A program made the translations under genes and the position numbers. From assembly GCA_039105265.1 (NCBI GenBank), contig JAPFFF010000004.1, positions 3,906,001 to 3,970,000 of the forward strand: DNA of 64,000 nucleotides. Direction: 5' to 3'. Shown piece by piece: positions 20,591 to 30,162 of the stretch. The DNA is from Tritrichomonas musculus (taxonomy: Eukaryota > Parabasalia > Tritrichomonadida > Tritrichomonadidae). A model generated the notes under the pieces. The model was not told where the DNA came from, ran no database searches, and saw only the letters and a list, made by a program, of their open reading frames with translations. Each line of letters begins with the position of its first letter. Positions within the stretch are counted from its first letter, which is position 1.

Positions 20591-21040
20591 TTAAAATATA
20601 AGTAAATGGAATAATCTTGTACCGCCAGGAATGTATGAAAGGGCAAAATAAAGGTATGATAATGTCTCAATTGCGAGTCCAATAATACTTAAAATAATAC
20701 TTCTCTTAATTGCGCCAAAGAAAAGAGTAAAAAGCATTCCAAAAATAAGGCAGAGCGATGAAATAAGTCGTTTCTTATCAGAGCACGATGATAGTAATCT
20801 TTTGCAGCCAACTAAAAGACCAAGCGATACAAAGAAAAGGATTGTAGAAACAGAAAAAAGAACAGAAAATTTCCTTAAATTTAAAATAAATAAAGCGACA
20901 ATTGATAAAATACCAGCAAAAAACGCACATGCTGCAGTAATTCCAAATCCGATAATTCTTTCTGAGTATGTTAAATGAAAACAGCCAGACCCTTCGTCTG
21001 TTGTGGTAATATCTGTCATTGTTGTTAAAATTTCAGCCAT
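20591..21040 (-). CDS. SFT2: SFT2-like Golgi vesicle transport membrane protein
   Basis: A 149-aa protein with four predicted membrane segments at about residues 31-55, 60-78, 90-110 and 115-135. The order of segments, the small loops and the C-terminal signature FALSYIPGGTRLF match the Got1/Sft2 family (typically ...LSYIPFAR...). SFT2 proteins are small tetraspanning membrane proteins that assist fusion of endosome-derived vesicles with the Golgi. The N-terminal 27 residues are a Thr-rich cytosolic tail. It is transcribed divergently from the gene at 21102, with only 61 bases between the two starts, so both promoters must overlap. Confidence 0.85.
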   Translation of the reverse strand: MAEILTTMTDITTTDEGSGCFHLTYSERIIGFGITAACAFFAGILSIVALFILNLRKFSVLFSVSTILFFVSLGLLVGCKRLLSSCSDKKRLISSLCLIFGMLFTLFFGAIKRSIILSIIGLAIETLSYLYFALSYIPGGTRLFHLLIF

Positions 21041-21101
21041 TTTAATATAATTTTATTTTGGAAATATTTGACCATATATATATATAAAAAGTCAAATAAA
21101 G
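21041..21101. promoter_or_regulatory. 61-bp bidirectional intergenic region with TATATATATATA
   Basis: This is the whole space between the starts of SFT2 (minus) and the NPF protein (plus). It contains an alternating TATATATATATA tract in the middle. Any core promoter elements for both genes must lie here or in the genes themselves. The function of the tract is inferred. Confidence 0.45.
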
Positions 21102-21680
21102 ATGAGCGAAGCTTCTGCTCCACAAAATCCTTTTACAGAAGCTCTTGCTCCACAAAATATATCTCCAGCGGTTCCATATACTAATAATCCTTTTCCTCAA
21201 AATCCTCCTACAGATTCACCATATACTAATAATCCTTCTCCACAAAATCCTCCTACAGAAATGCCTGCTCCTCAAAATCCTATCGATGAAATGTTAAAAA
21301 AAATCGAGAATATAACTGATTCTACTGGTGATATTGAAAAAGAAATAAATGAGTTAAAAGGTAGAATGGGAAAGAATATTGATGATTTAATAAAAGACGA
21401 TGTTGATTTGACAGATAAATTGCTTGTTTTACAAAAAATGTGCCTTTTTTACGAAGATATATGTAATAGCAAAAGACAACCGCAAAACTATCCAATAAAT
21501 TGTTCTTTAATGTCAGCCGCCTATAATGATCTTTCTGAGCCTGCTAATGATTATAATCATTTTGTCGGATTCATATCAAGACATAAAGGCAGGATTTTCA
21601 CAGAGAACGGTTCATATGAATATATCCAAAGATTGCAAAAAAAAATTAAAATATTAGACAGATATTACCTATCTTCTTAA
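21102..21680 (+). CDS. Small Pro/Asn-repeat protein with NPF motifs and helical C-terminus
   Basis: A 192-aa protein. Residues 1-62 are built from degenerate repeats (APQNP, PYTNNP, SPQNPPT) and include two NPF tripeptides (PQNPF, TNNPF). Residues 63-192 are mostly helical with a coiled-coil stretch (IEKEINELKGRMGKNIDDLI). NPF is the classic ligand of EH domains in endocytic adaptors, and the divergent neighbour is the Golgi/endosome protein SFT2, so a trafficking role is possible. I do not recognise the family, and two NPFs in a Pro/Asn-rich repeat could occur by chance. Confidence 0.65.
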   Translation: MSEASAPQNPFTEALAPQNISPAVPYTNNPFPQNPPTDSPYTNNPSPQNPPTEMPAPQNPIDEMLKKIENITDSTGDIEKEINELKGRMGKNIDDLIKDDVDLTDKLLVLQKMCLFYEDICNSKRQPQNYPINCSLMSAAYNDLSEPANDYNHFVGFISRHKGRIFTENGSYEYIQRLQKKIKILDRYYLSS

Positions 21681-21826
21681 TCGGATAATTAAATTTCAAA
21701 ATTTGCAATTAAATATTATCATTCAATAAAAATATTCTATTTATAAATATATTTATTAAAAAGATACAAAGAATTACTAATAACAATTATGATTAATTTC
21801 TAATCATCATTGTTATATTCTTCTGA

Positions 21827-24800
21827 TCAAAAATCGGTACGATCTTCCATATAGTCGTCCTGTGCGTAACTATCAATATAAGCATCAACAAGGTGTTCAA
21901 TATATTCATCATATGAATAATCGCATAATTGTTCCATTTGAGCAGTGAAATTAATAAAATCAACAATTTCAGACTCTCCTGGAATTAATTCAGGCAATTT
22001 TCCTTCACTTTGAGCTTCTGACATCTGTTCAAAAAGTGAAGCTGTCAATGCTTCTTTAATCTGTTCTCTAATTTCATTTTCATCAATTTCATATGATTCA
22101 TTTGGTGAAAGTGAAGGTGACTGATGAGGACTTCCAACAGGAGATTCCTGAGGAAGTGATTCAATTGAAAATTCATGTGAAAATGATTCTTCAGTAACTT
22201 GTCCAGGAGACTGAGGAGGTGTTTCTATTGAAATATCTTGTGAAAATGGCTCATCTTGAAGCTGCGATGAAGATTCATGTGGAGATTCTGGAAGAGATTT
22301 TGGAATGGGTTCTGATTTTTGATCTGGTGGTGATGCTGGCGGTGAGGGCGGAGTTGCTGGTGGCGATGGTGGAGTTGCTGGTGGTGGTGGTGGAGTTGCT
22401 GGTGGCGATGGTGGTGGAGAAGGTGGATCTGATGGTGGTGGTGGTGGTACTAATGGAGGAGTAGGACATACTAATTTTGGCTTTTGTGGTGAAATGCGTG
22501 GAATAATTGGTGAATTATTTACATTTTTGTTTTTTGGACTATATTTAATATCTTTATCTAAATTAATTACAAGAGTTTCAAGTTCACTTCCTTCAAACGA
22601 TTTTTCAGTAGCCATATCCAAAATATCAAATAGTTGGTTTTTCAAAAGTTTATCTGAGCGAGTAAAAATAAAGTCTAAACAATCTGTTTGACAACTTTGG
22701 TCGAATAATTTTTTATATGCATTAATAACTTGTTTTGGTGAATCTTCTTTAAACTTATTTTCATGTGACTCGGTATAGAATAATTTATTTAATTTATCAA
22801 TATATTTATCGTATGTAACATTTGTTAATTCATCTGTTTCAATCATCTCATTAATTACATCGACAATAAGATCTGAATAATCTTGAGATATTTGAAAAGG
22901 TCTGTTGAGGTTTGGAGGAATTTCAATCATTTTGAAAAGAGGTATGCCTTTTTCTTGAGCTTTCTTGAATTCATCAAATATATCATTTGTTAAGATTTTT
23001 TTGATATAATTAGTCATATATGTGGTATCTCTTTCAAGGTCTGAAAACTCATCACTAGAAAATACAATTTTAGGAGCGGTATAATTGTTTCCGAATTTTA
23101 ATTTCTTTTTCTCATTTGATGGATCAAAAGATGATACATCAGATGACCTATCATTATCAACAATATCATCGTATGAGCCATCACCAAAATCTTTATTGGC
23201 TTCTTCTTCCAATTTCAAGAAGTCATCATCATCAGAAACTTCTACTTTTTTGCTTTTAATGAAATCATCTGAATATTTGGAAAACTTATCAAACGAGTAT
23301 GAATTATTTTCATCAATTCCTGTAAGTTCTTGAATAAATAAAATTACAGCTTTTTGATCATTATCATACGCGAATTGAAGAGGAGTTATTCCTTTATCAT
23401 TTGGTTCATTAATATCTAAGTCGTCATAAAAGGCAAAGAGAATCTTTAAAAAATCAACACTTCCATATCTAGAAGCAATGTGGATAGCACTATTTCCTAC
23501 ATCGTCTTTGAAATGAGGATCGCATCTATAATCAACAAGGAATTTAACGTAATTAGAAGCAGACGCATATAAAATTAAATCTTTTGACCAAACATCGAGA
23601 TTATTTAGTAATATCCAATCCAAAACGTTTTGCTGATGAAATAGGACAGCATTTCTAAGGGAGTCAGTAAAATCTGCATGCATTTCTTTTAAGTGATTCA
23701 ATATTTCAATTGAGCCACCATGAATTGCATTTTTTATTAATGATGGTGAAAAATCTTTTGGAGTAACAATTTTTGGAAAAATATGATAACAAGCTAAAAA
23801 TGCTGCATAATCAGCTGGCGTTTTCCCTTGTAGCGATATTGAAATTGGATCATAGCAATCAAGTGGAATTTGGAATCTAAACTTTTCAGGAGGTATTAAA
23901 TTAAATTCAGTAGGATTATCTCTTTGAATAACTTGAAGAAGCGGATGGCTTGGATGATGCAATGAACGTTGATGTTTCAATTCTCTTTCGTTATAATTAA
24001 ATCCAGTTTCTTGAATAAATTCATCTAGTAACTGATCATCAACTAGTCTAATTTCTGGCCCAAACCAAAACAAAAAGAATGTTAAAAGATCTGGGTCATC
24101 AAAATCATTTTCAGTTAAGCAATCTAGTAAATTATGAATTGAAAAAATTTTTTTTGTAAAGAGGTGATATAGGAAAGCTACTGAAAAAGCATTTAAACTT
24201 GAAAATGCTGCTTCCAAAACATTTTCATTAAATGAAGGACACTTTTTGCAAACATCAACAATAATGCGAACATATTTTTGAGTCATAATTGGTTTGATTT
24301 TCAACATAGTAAAAAATGTATAAGCTGCTATTACTTGTTTTTCTTCATCTGCATCAATGATCATCTGTACAGTTTCTTTATGGCTGGATGAAGTCAAATT
24401 AAGTAAACGTGATTGGAAAAACATTGGCCATTCAAGATCTTCTCTACGCTTGAGAACGATAAGCTGTTTTGTTGCTTTCTCGTATCCAGCATCGGCAGAC
24501 AATTCTAAATATTTTTTTGATTCTTTGATGTTTTTTTCAACGCCAATTCCGTTTGATAGTATTTTTCCATAAGAAAATTGTGCTTTTGGATCATGATCTT
24601 TATCTGCAGCTTTTTTCATTAAATACGCAGCCATTCCTAAATCTTTCGGTAATTCATTCCCATCACGAAACTTTTTTGAAAGAGTATAATTATTCATTTT
24701 GTTATATGCAAGTGTTTGTTCGTGAAATGCAGTAACTAGCGATTTATTTTCATCTTTAAATAAAGGTTCATTTGTATTTTGTAGTTTGTTAGCAATAGCA

Positions 24801-25513
24801 TTGAATGATGGACGTGACGTAGGATCATTAGAGCAACATTCCAAAATAATTGAGTTTGCTAATTTAGATATTGTATTTTTCCCTGAATTTAGGGAAGATA
24901 CTGATTGGAATTCAGAAGATGACGATAATTCATATAAAATAACTCCGAAAACAAAAACATCAGATTTTTCCGAATATGTTCCTTTGGATATATACTCTGG
25001 TGCTTGAAAACGAGAATTTGTTTTTTTGATATTTTGGCAAATGCTGCATAGCTGAATAAGAGGATGAAATTCATCTGAAAGAATAACATCGGATGGGTCA
25101 AATGGAGATTGAACAATTTTTTGTGAATGTAAGTATTCAAAAGTTGATGCAATACCAAAAATGATTATTGATTTTGCAGTTGGTGTTAAATCCTGATGTG
25201 TACTTTCTTTATTGCTTTTAAAATCAAGGTATTGTGATAACGAGCCATTTTTCATATACTTTGTTGATATAATTCTATGAGGCGATAGAATAAATCCAGA
25301 TAAATGAAGAATTGAGGGACGGAAAGTAAAATAGATTTTTTGTAAAATTTGAATAAAGTTTTTGCGATCTGTTTTCTCATTTCTCGTTTGAAATACAAAT
25401 AATTCTCCCGTTTTTCTTAACTTCATTAAGGTGACTACGCCTGGTTTGATATCCCTAACTTTAGTATAGTCTTCTGATCTGATTTCTTTTGAAGAAAGAG
25501 GAAAATTCAGCAT
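21827..25513 (-). CDS. Pseudokinase-Sel1-ankyrin-polyproline fusion protein
   Basis: A 1228-aa protein. Residues about 15-250 form a protein-kinase-like domain, but catalytic motifs are degenerate: the VAIK position reads FVFQ, the HRD loop reads QSPFDPSDVIL and the DFG position reads LCS. The APE motif (QAPEYI), the YSEKSDVFVFGVILYE segment and the final RPSF are kept. Residues about 290-350 hold Sel1-type repeats (AAYLMKKAADKDHDPKAQFS, KYLELSADAGYEKA). About 400-740 resemble the ankyrin-like repeats common in trichomonads, ending in canonical ankyrins (GNSAIHIASRYGSVDFLKIL, GITPLQFAYDNDQKAVILFI). An acidic linker, a polyproline tract at about 1014-1064 (PPATPP/PPSPP units) and an acidic tail follow. 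Most likely a signalling scaffold rather than an enzyme. Confidence 0.85.
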   Translation of the reverse strand: MLNFPLSSKEIRSEDYTKVRDIKPGVVTLMKLRKTGELFVFQTRNEKTDRKNFIQILQKIYFTFRPSILHLSGFILSPHRIISTKYMKNGSLSQYLDFKSNKESTHQDLTPTAKSIIIFGIASTFEYLHSQKIVQSPFDPSDVILSDEFHPLIQLCSICQNIKKTNSRFQAPEYISKGTYSEKSDVFVFGVILYELSSSSEFQSVSSLNSGKNTISKLANSIILECCSNDPTSRPSFNAIANKLQNTNEPLFKDENKSLVTAFHEQTLAYNKMNNYTLSKKFRDGNELPKDLGMAAYLMKKAADKDHDPKAQFSYGKILSNGIGVEKNIKESKKYLELSADAGYEKATKQLIVLKRREDLEWPMFFQSRLLNLTSSSHKETVQMIIDADEEKQVIAAYTFFTMLKIKPIMTQKYVRIIVDVCKKCPSFNENVLEAAFSSLNAFSVAFLYHLFTKKIFSIHNLLDCLTENDFDDPDLLTFFLFWFGPEIRLVDDQLLDEFIQETGFNYNERELKHQRSLHHPSHPLLQVIQRDNPTEFNLIPPEKFRFQIPLDCYDPISISLQGKTPADYAAFLACYHIFPKIVTPKDFSPSLIKNAIHGGSIEILNHLKEMHADFTDSLRNAVLFHQQNVLDWILLNNLDVWSKDLILYASASNYVKFLVDYRCDPHFKDDVGNSAIHIASRYGSVDFLKILFAFYDDLDINEPNDKGITPLQFAYDNDQKAVILFIQELTGIDENNSYSFDKFSKYSDDFIKSKKVEVSDDDDFLKLEEEANKDFGDGSYDDIVDNDRSSDVSSFDPSNEKKKLKFGNNYTAPKIVFSSDEFSDLERDTTYMTNYIKKILTNDIFDEFKKAQEKGIPLFKMIEIPPNLNRPFQISQDYSDLIVDVINEMIETDELTNVTYDKYIDKLNKLFYTESHENKFKEDSPKQVINAYKKLFDQSCQTDCLDFIFTRSDKLLKNQLFDILDMATEKSFEGSELETLVINLDKDIKYSPKNKNVNNSPIIPRISPQKPKLVCPTPPLVPPPPPSDPPSPPPSPPATPPPPPATPPSPPATPPSPPASPPDQKSEPIPKSLPESPHESSSQLQDEPFSQDISIETPPQSPGQVTEESFSHEFSIESLPQESPVGSPHQSPSLSPNESYEIDENEIREQIKEALTASLFEQMSEAQSEGKLPELIPGESEIVDFINFTAQMEQLCDYSYDEYIEHLVDAYIDSYAQDDYMEDRTDF

Positions 25514-25520
25514 TTTGAAA

Positions 25521-25530
25521 TTTTAAACGG
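25521..25530 (-). promoter_or_regulatory. TTTTAAACGG word upstream of start 25513
   Basis: The plus strand reads TTTTAAACGG, so the sense strand reads CCGTTTAAAA, 7 bases before the ATG. The same ten bases, in the other orientation, lie upstream of the GCP3 gene (40013-40022). The role is inferred. Confidence 0.3.
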
Positions 25531-25889
25531 ATTCCTGTACAATTTAAGGGGGACGGACCAAATAAAAAAAAATCAATTTCTTTAATTTATTTTATATTTT
25601 TTACTTAAGTAATATACTAATAATTAATAATTACTAATATTTTCAAATTTTTTTTATAAAAAATTTTTGTTTTTTTACGAAATTATATATTCAATCATTT
25701 GCAAAACATTTCCTTATTTTTTAATTTTGTCGCATTCATCAGTTTACCTTTCATTTGTAAATTATGAAGTGCTCAGTAGTCATGCCAAATTCTATTTTTT
25801 TATACATAAAAATGTTTGAAATACTTTTTTTTTAATTGAAAGGAGATTAATTATATTATATTTCAATAAATATTAAACTAAATTTTGAT

Positions 25890-26110
25890 CGAATACATAA
25901 CTTTATATTCCTAGGTTCACTGATGATAAGTTTTTAATTTGGCTGTAAAATCTTTAAAATTGAATGATTACATACATTTTGAAAAATCATGAATTACAGA
26001 GAGATTTTACCAAAATTTAAAAATGTATGTAGTCTTTCAATTTTAAAGATTTTACAACCAAACTAAGTTATAATATTTTTTATTAATAGGAATAAAAAAT
26101 TATGTATTCG
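25890..26110. repeat. 221-bp foldback repeat (MITE-like)
   Basis: Two arms of roughly 95-97 bases are inverted copies. Both ends read CGAATACATAA going inward, and the inner halves are nearly identical (TTTGGCTGTAAAATC against TTTGGTTGTAAAATC, then TTTAAAATTGAA and ACATACATTTT). About 30 bases separate the arms. The structure would fold into a long imperfect hairpin. It fits a foldback MITE; no clear target duplication is visible, although TTAA follows the right end. It lies about 330 bases upstream of the transposase gene at 26443. Confidence 0.75.
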
Positions 26111-26413
26111 TTAAGGATTTGAATCACTACATCTGGTAAAATGGAGATATGAAAATTTTTGTTCAACTTTTTTGCACTTTTTTTAACTTAATTTTTTTTT
26201 TTAGAAAAATCTACAATTTAAATTTATAATCAAAAAGAAAATGTCCATTATAAATATTATAAAATACTATTTTAAATATTTAATCATTAATTATGATATA
26301 ATAATATGTGTACGTTTTTTTCTTCAGAGTCCCATTTTTTTGAAAGGTTTATAATTAAAAAAAAAACGTATTAATATATAAAAAGTTGGTTTATTTTGTT
26401 AACCATATATTTT

Positions 26414-26420
26414 TTAACGT
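26414..26420 (+). promoter_or_regulatory. TTAACGT word upstream of ATG 26443
   Basis: TTAACGT occurs 22 bases before the ATGG start of the transposase-like gene, the same word found at host coiled-coil genes 9977, 16712 and (TTAACGC) 49073. This may mean host-type transcription. Inferred. Confidence 0.3.
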
Positions 26421-26442
26421 TTATTTCATTTTTTCATTTTTC

Positions 26443-27732
26443 ATGGCGCCAAAAAGGAAAATCCAAATAAAAAACCAAAAAGCAATAAATATTAGATGGA
26501 ATAAAAAGGATGATGATAAAGAAGAGATTCAGGAAGATGTTCCTTATAAAAAAGTTCAACCAGATATGGCTGTCATCAGTACTTTAGTACAAGGCTCTGG
26601 TTTTCAAAGAGCTCGCATCGGCGCTGCTATCCAAGGAAACTGTTTTCCTAGCAAATCTACCTTTTATAGGCACCAACAAAAGTTGATACCGAAAATAAAA
26701 GAATGTACTTCTGAACATTTTGAGAGGTTTGCTAAGGAAACATTTGAACAGAATGATGCCAATATTTCAATAGATGGGAGATATGACTCCTGTCGTGATG
26801 CAATGTATTGCACAACAGCAACAATGGATTGCAGGAGAAACAAAGTTGTTGACATGCAAACAACAAACAAAAAAGATGTCAACGTTGCGTCCAATATGCT
26901 AGAATCTGCTGCAGCTAGACTAAGTTTTGACCAAATTATTGGAAAATGGGGACCTGATTGTTGCAACTCGATAACTTCTGATAATGATAATAAAACGCCA
27001 AATCAAGCGAAAAAAGCAGGTCTGGATTTTAGTCGAACCTTCGATCCTAGGCATGGATTTCAATGCATGTCTAGAAATTTTGCAAAGCTAGCTGACAAAT
27101 TGGAGTATGATTATTTATTTTCTGATGAAATAGAAACTAAGAGAGTGAAAATTGTTTCGTGGGGAGTATATTTAGTTACAAATATTGAAGATGTCGAATT
27201 GAGAGGACTTATGTGGACGAACTCTCCATTTCATATGATAGGTAACCACGATAATTGTTCGCATGGTCCATTACCACCATCACATTCTGATTGGGAACTA
27301 GGGAAAAACGATGAAACTGCTTTTAAAAAAATGCAAAACTTTTTCAATAAAACCGAAAATTTTATTAAAAATTGCGACTTTCGAAACAATACTCAATGCA
27401 ACGAGAGTCTCAATAACCTCATATCGATGCTGGCCCCAAAGAGACTTTATTTCGCGCGATCATATGAAGTTAGAACCCTTTTGGCAGGATGCCTATATAA
27501 CGATCCTCATTTTTTTTCAAGTTTGTTGACTGACCTAGATCTTATAAAGTTTGTACCAAAACAATCATTAGCTGATATATTGTCATTCGAAAATGATAGA
27601 GAACAAGAAATATTCCGAAAAAGAACACCTCAATATCGAGAAAAAAAAAAGCATTACAGAAAAAAGAAATACTCTAAAAAAGATCCACCTGGCGATTACA
27701 ACGAAGACAAAAAAGATTTTTCATTTGAATAA
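26443..27732 (+). CDS. Intact DDE transposase, Kolobok/Mutator-like fold
   Basis: The open frame starts at 26386, but ATG at 26443 (MAPKRK) begins the coding-like composition and follows a TTAACGT word; this gives 429 aa. A basic N-terminus is followed by a short helical region and then a DDE core: first Asp in ISIDGRYDS, second in ITSDNDNKT, and a Glu in CNESLNNLISMLAPKRLYF with a following Arg-rich helix. The IDGRYDS...NKVV... and NE...PKR motifs are those I associate with Kolobok-type DNA transposases. The C-terminus is lysine-rich. The frame is intact and no matching terminal inverted repeats are evident close by, so it is either a whole element with unrecognised ends or a domesticated gene. 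The family assignment is from memory. Confidence 0.7.
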   Translation: MAPKRKIQIKNQKAINIRWNKKDDDKEEIQEDVPYKKVQPDMAVISTLVQGSGFQRARIGAAIQGNCFPSKSTFYRHQQKLIPKIKECTSEHFERFAKETFEQNDANISIDGRYDSCRDAMYCTTATMDCRRNKVVDMQTTNKKDVNVASNMLESAAARLSFDQIIGKWGPDCCNSITSDNDNKTPNQAKKAGLDFSRTFDPRHGFQCMSRNFAKLADKLEYDYLFSDEIETKRVKIVSWGVYLVTNIEDVELRGLMWTNSPFHMIGNHDNCSHGPLPPSHSDWELGKNDETAFKKMQNFFNKTENFIKNCDFRNNTQCNESLNNLISMLAPKRLYFARSYEVRTLLAGCLYNDPHFFSSLLTDLDLIKFVPKQSLADILSFENDREQEIFRKRTPQYREKKKHYRKKKYSKKDPPGDYNEDKKDFSFE

Positions 27733-27992
27733 TAATATTATCTTAATCTCAAAAACTTAATTAGTATCTCTACCTTCAGACTTTACACCTTTAAATAAAA
27801 GGTATTTTGGTTTTATATAATCTTTCTTTTATATTTTTCTTTTTTTATTCTAATATTTTTTACATATAAGATTAAAAAAAATTCATTTTTTCATTATATT
27901 TTAATATTACAAGAAATACAAAAGATTTTATTTAACAAATTTGTTTGGTAAGCCATAAAAATTATGAAATGACTAGAAATTATCATTGCATT

Positions 27993-28150
27993 AATTTTCA
28001 GTAATAAACGATCAAAGATGCCATATTTTCAATAAAAAACAAGACAACTAAAAATAATTTTCAATAACAAACGATCAAAGATGCCATATTTTCAATAAAA
28101 AACAAGACAACTAAAAATAATTTTAAGTAAAACCGATCAAAGATGCCAGT
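27993..28150. repeat. 63-bp direct tandem repeat, 2.5 copies
   Basis: Units start at 27993, 28056 and 28119 (period 63). The first two are nearly identical and the third is cut short. Each carries CGATCAAAGATGCCA, which stands out in this AT-rich DNA, and AAACAAGACAACTAAAAATA. It lies about 260 bases downstream of the transposase gene. It could be a subterminal repeat of the transposon or an independent minisatellite. Confidence 0.8.
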
Positions 28151-29769
28151 TCTTTTTTCATTATCTCATAACAGCAAAAAAATGAAAAAAAAAAGTTCAA
28201 CAAATCAGCATTTTCAGAAAAAATGATCAAATATATATATATTTTTGTGTTTCATATAAGTTTTTTGATAATAAAAAATTAGAGTAATCTTTATACCATG
28301 ATGGTATATAAAATATTTAATAATTTTTAATATTATTATTTGATAGAATTTCATATTTTTCAAATAGTTTTTTTTAAAAAAATTAAATTTCGACTTTAGA
28401 AAATTAATTACTAAATGCTAATTGATATAAAATTACGTAATGAGATAGAAATATCTTCTTCAAAAAAGAAATGATATAAAAAATATTTATCGATTTACTT
28501 TTTAAATGTAAGCAAATAATTAGTACTGATTGTAATTGTTTCACTAATAGTTGAAAGCAAGTGTTGAATAAGATCTATCAGTTTTTTGAATCAATTTAGC
28601 TTTTAGGTTTCAATGTAATATTTCGTTATAATGAGGCTAATATAGTTATCAAATGTATTCGGTTTCTGGTTAACTAAGGGATATGAAAAAATTTGAATAC
28701 TTTTCAGAATATACATAAAATTGAAATATCTTAATAAAAAAATCATTTTTAATAATATTAATTATTAAATATAAATATATTGTTTAAATGAATAACCAAA
28801 AAGTAAAATTTAAGATTAAATAATGAAATTAAATATTATCATATTTATTAGTTAGAGCTGCTTTAAAATAATATTAAAAGTCAGCATTTCATGTTCTATT
28901 CACGATTATAACAACAATCTCAAAATCTTACATTTTAATTTTGTTTATATAGTGAGCTTTAAACATGTGAGACTCCCCCCTTAAAGAAATCACAAAATCA
29001 AAATATAGACAACAATATTTATATTTGCTTTTAAGATTTTAATAAAATGAAGTCACAGAATTATGATCATTTGAATAATATTTAATAATAAAACATAATA
29101 ATTTGATTTGGAAAATCATTTATAAACAGAATTTTCAAAATTAAATACTTATTCTTAATAGATAACAAAAATATTTTTTTGATCCATTAAATATTTTCAA
29201 AGATATAATAAAAACAAAACAATTTTTAGTGATATAAAAAAAAGAATGATTTTCGATTCTCAAGTATAAATATCATCAAATTTGATTAATTATTTGGCTA
29301 TTGGAGCAAATCAAATTTTTATTATATCAATCCAGTATATAATAAGATAGGATATTTTATTGGTGATTGTTTTTTAATGATATAGAATTCACCATGAAAT
29401 TTGATTTTATTGAATAGAAATACCTTATAAAAGCCACTCATTAATAATAATTACTATTTTATGGATTTTTAAAATATTGTAATCGACTGATTACACAAAA
29501 GTAATCATATATATCAAAGATAACTCTTTTCCAAAAAAAAAAATTTCGTTATGTTATACTTTTTTATCATTAACCGTAAAAAAATTCGTTATTTTTTAAA
29601 AAGTTACTTCTTCCTACAATTCTTAATTTTTTTGAGTGATTTTTTTTTATATCTCCATAAATAAAAAATTTTTAAAAATTATTTTATATTAATTAAATTC
29701 ATTTATATAAAATATTAATATAAATATATTTTTTTATTTTCAAAATCAAAGAAAATATTGAAAAATCAC
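28151..29769. other. Gene-free AT-rich stretch
   Basis: About 1.6 kb with no open frame of coding character on either strand. No inverted or direct repeat longer than a few bases was seen, apart from AT runs. Confidence 0.5.
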
Positions 29770-30153
29770 GGAAAATCGTATTTTTCTACGCCACTTTTTG
29801 AAAACTTTTAAACTTTTTGAATACTTTTTTATACTTATTAATTCAATTTTTAGTCAAAAATACATAATTATATAGTTCAAATAGCTTTCCGATTCATCCA
29901 GCAATTAAAGGAACCAGATTCGGCTTCGTGCAGCCCCATGGTGATCAATGGTGCGTATATCCCCGAAAAATTATGTAAAAATAAACAAATTTATATCAAA
30001 AAAAGTAAATAGTTTTAAATTTATGTTAAAATTAAATTTTTACGATTTTTTTGGTTAAATTTCTTAACATAGTAACTCAAATTTCACCTTAAGATGGCGG
30101 TTTTTTACTTTCCATGAGTAGCTACTCATGGATAGAAAAAAAAACGATTGTCC
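29770..30153. mobile_element. MULE-type MITE, copy 1 (384 bp) with 9-bp target duplication
   Basis: The element starts GGAAAATCGT...TCTACGCCACTTTTTGAA and ends ...ACGATTGTCC, and is flanked by the direct repeat AAAAATCAC (29761-29769 and 30154-30162). It is a full relative of the element at 55464-55871, sharing a GC-richer core (about 29880-29980) and a segment CACCTTAAGATGGCGG. Copy 1 has lost about 20 bases of its right inverted repeat. Near its right end it has a perfect 20-bp palindrome, CCATGAGTAGCTACTCATGG (30111-30130). Nine-base duplications and long TIRs are typical of Mutator-like elements. It encodes no transposase, so it is non-autonomous. Confidence 0.85.
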
Positions 30154-30162
30154 AAAAATCAC

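Noticed and set aside
22320-22470. A minisatellite or separate gene on the plus strand (GGTGGTGGAG runs)
   Set aside because: It is the polyproline-coding part of the minus-strand pseudokinase gene, in frame with conserved sequence on both sides.
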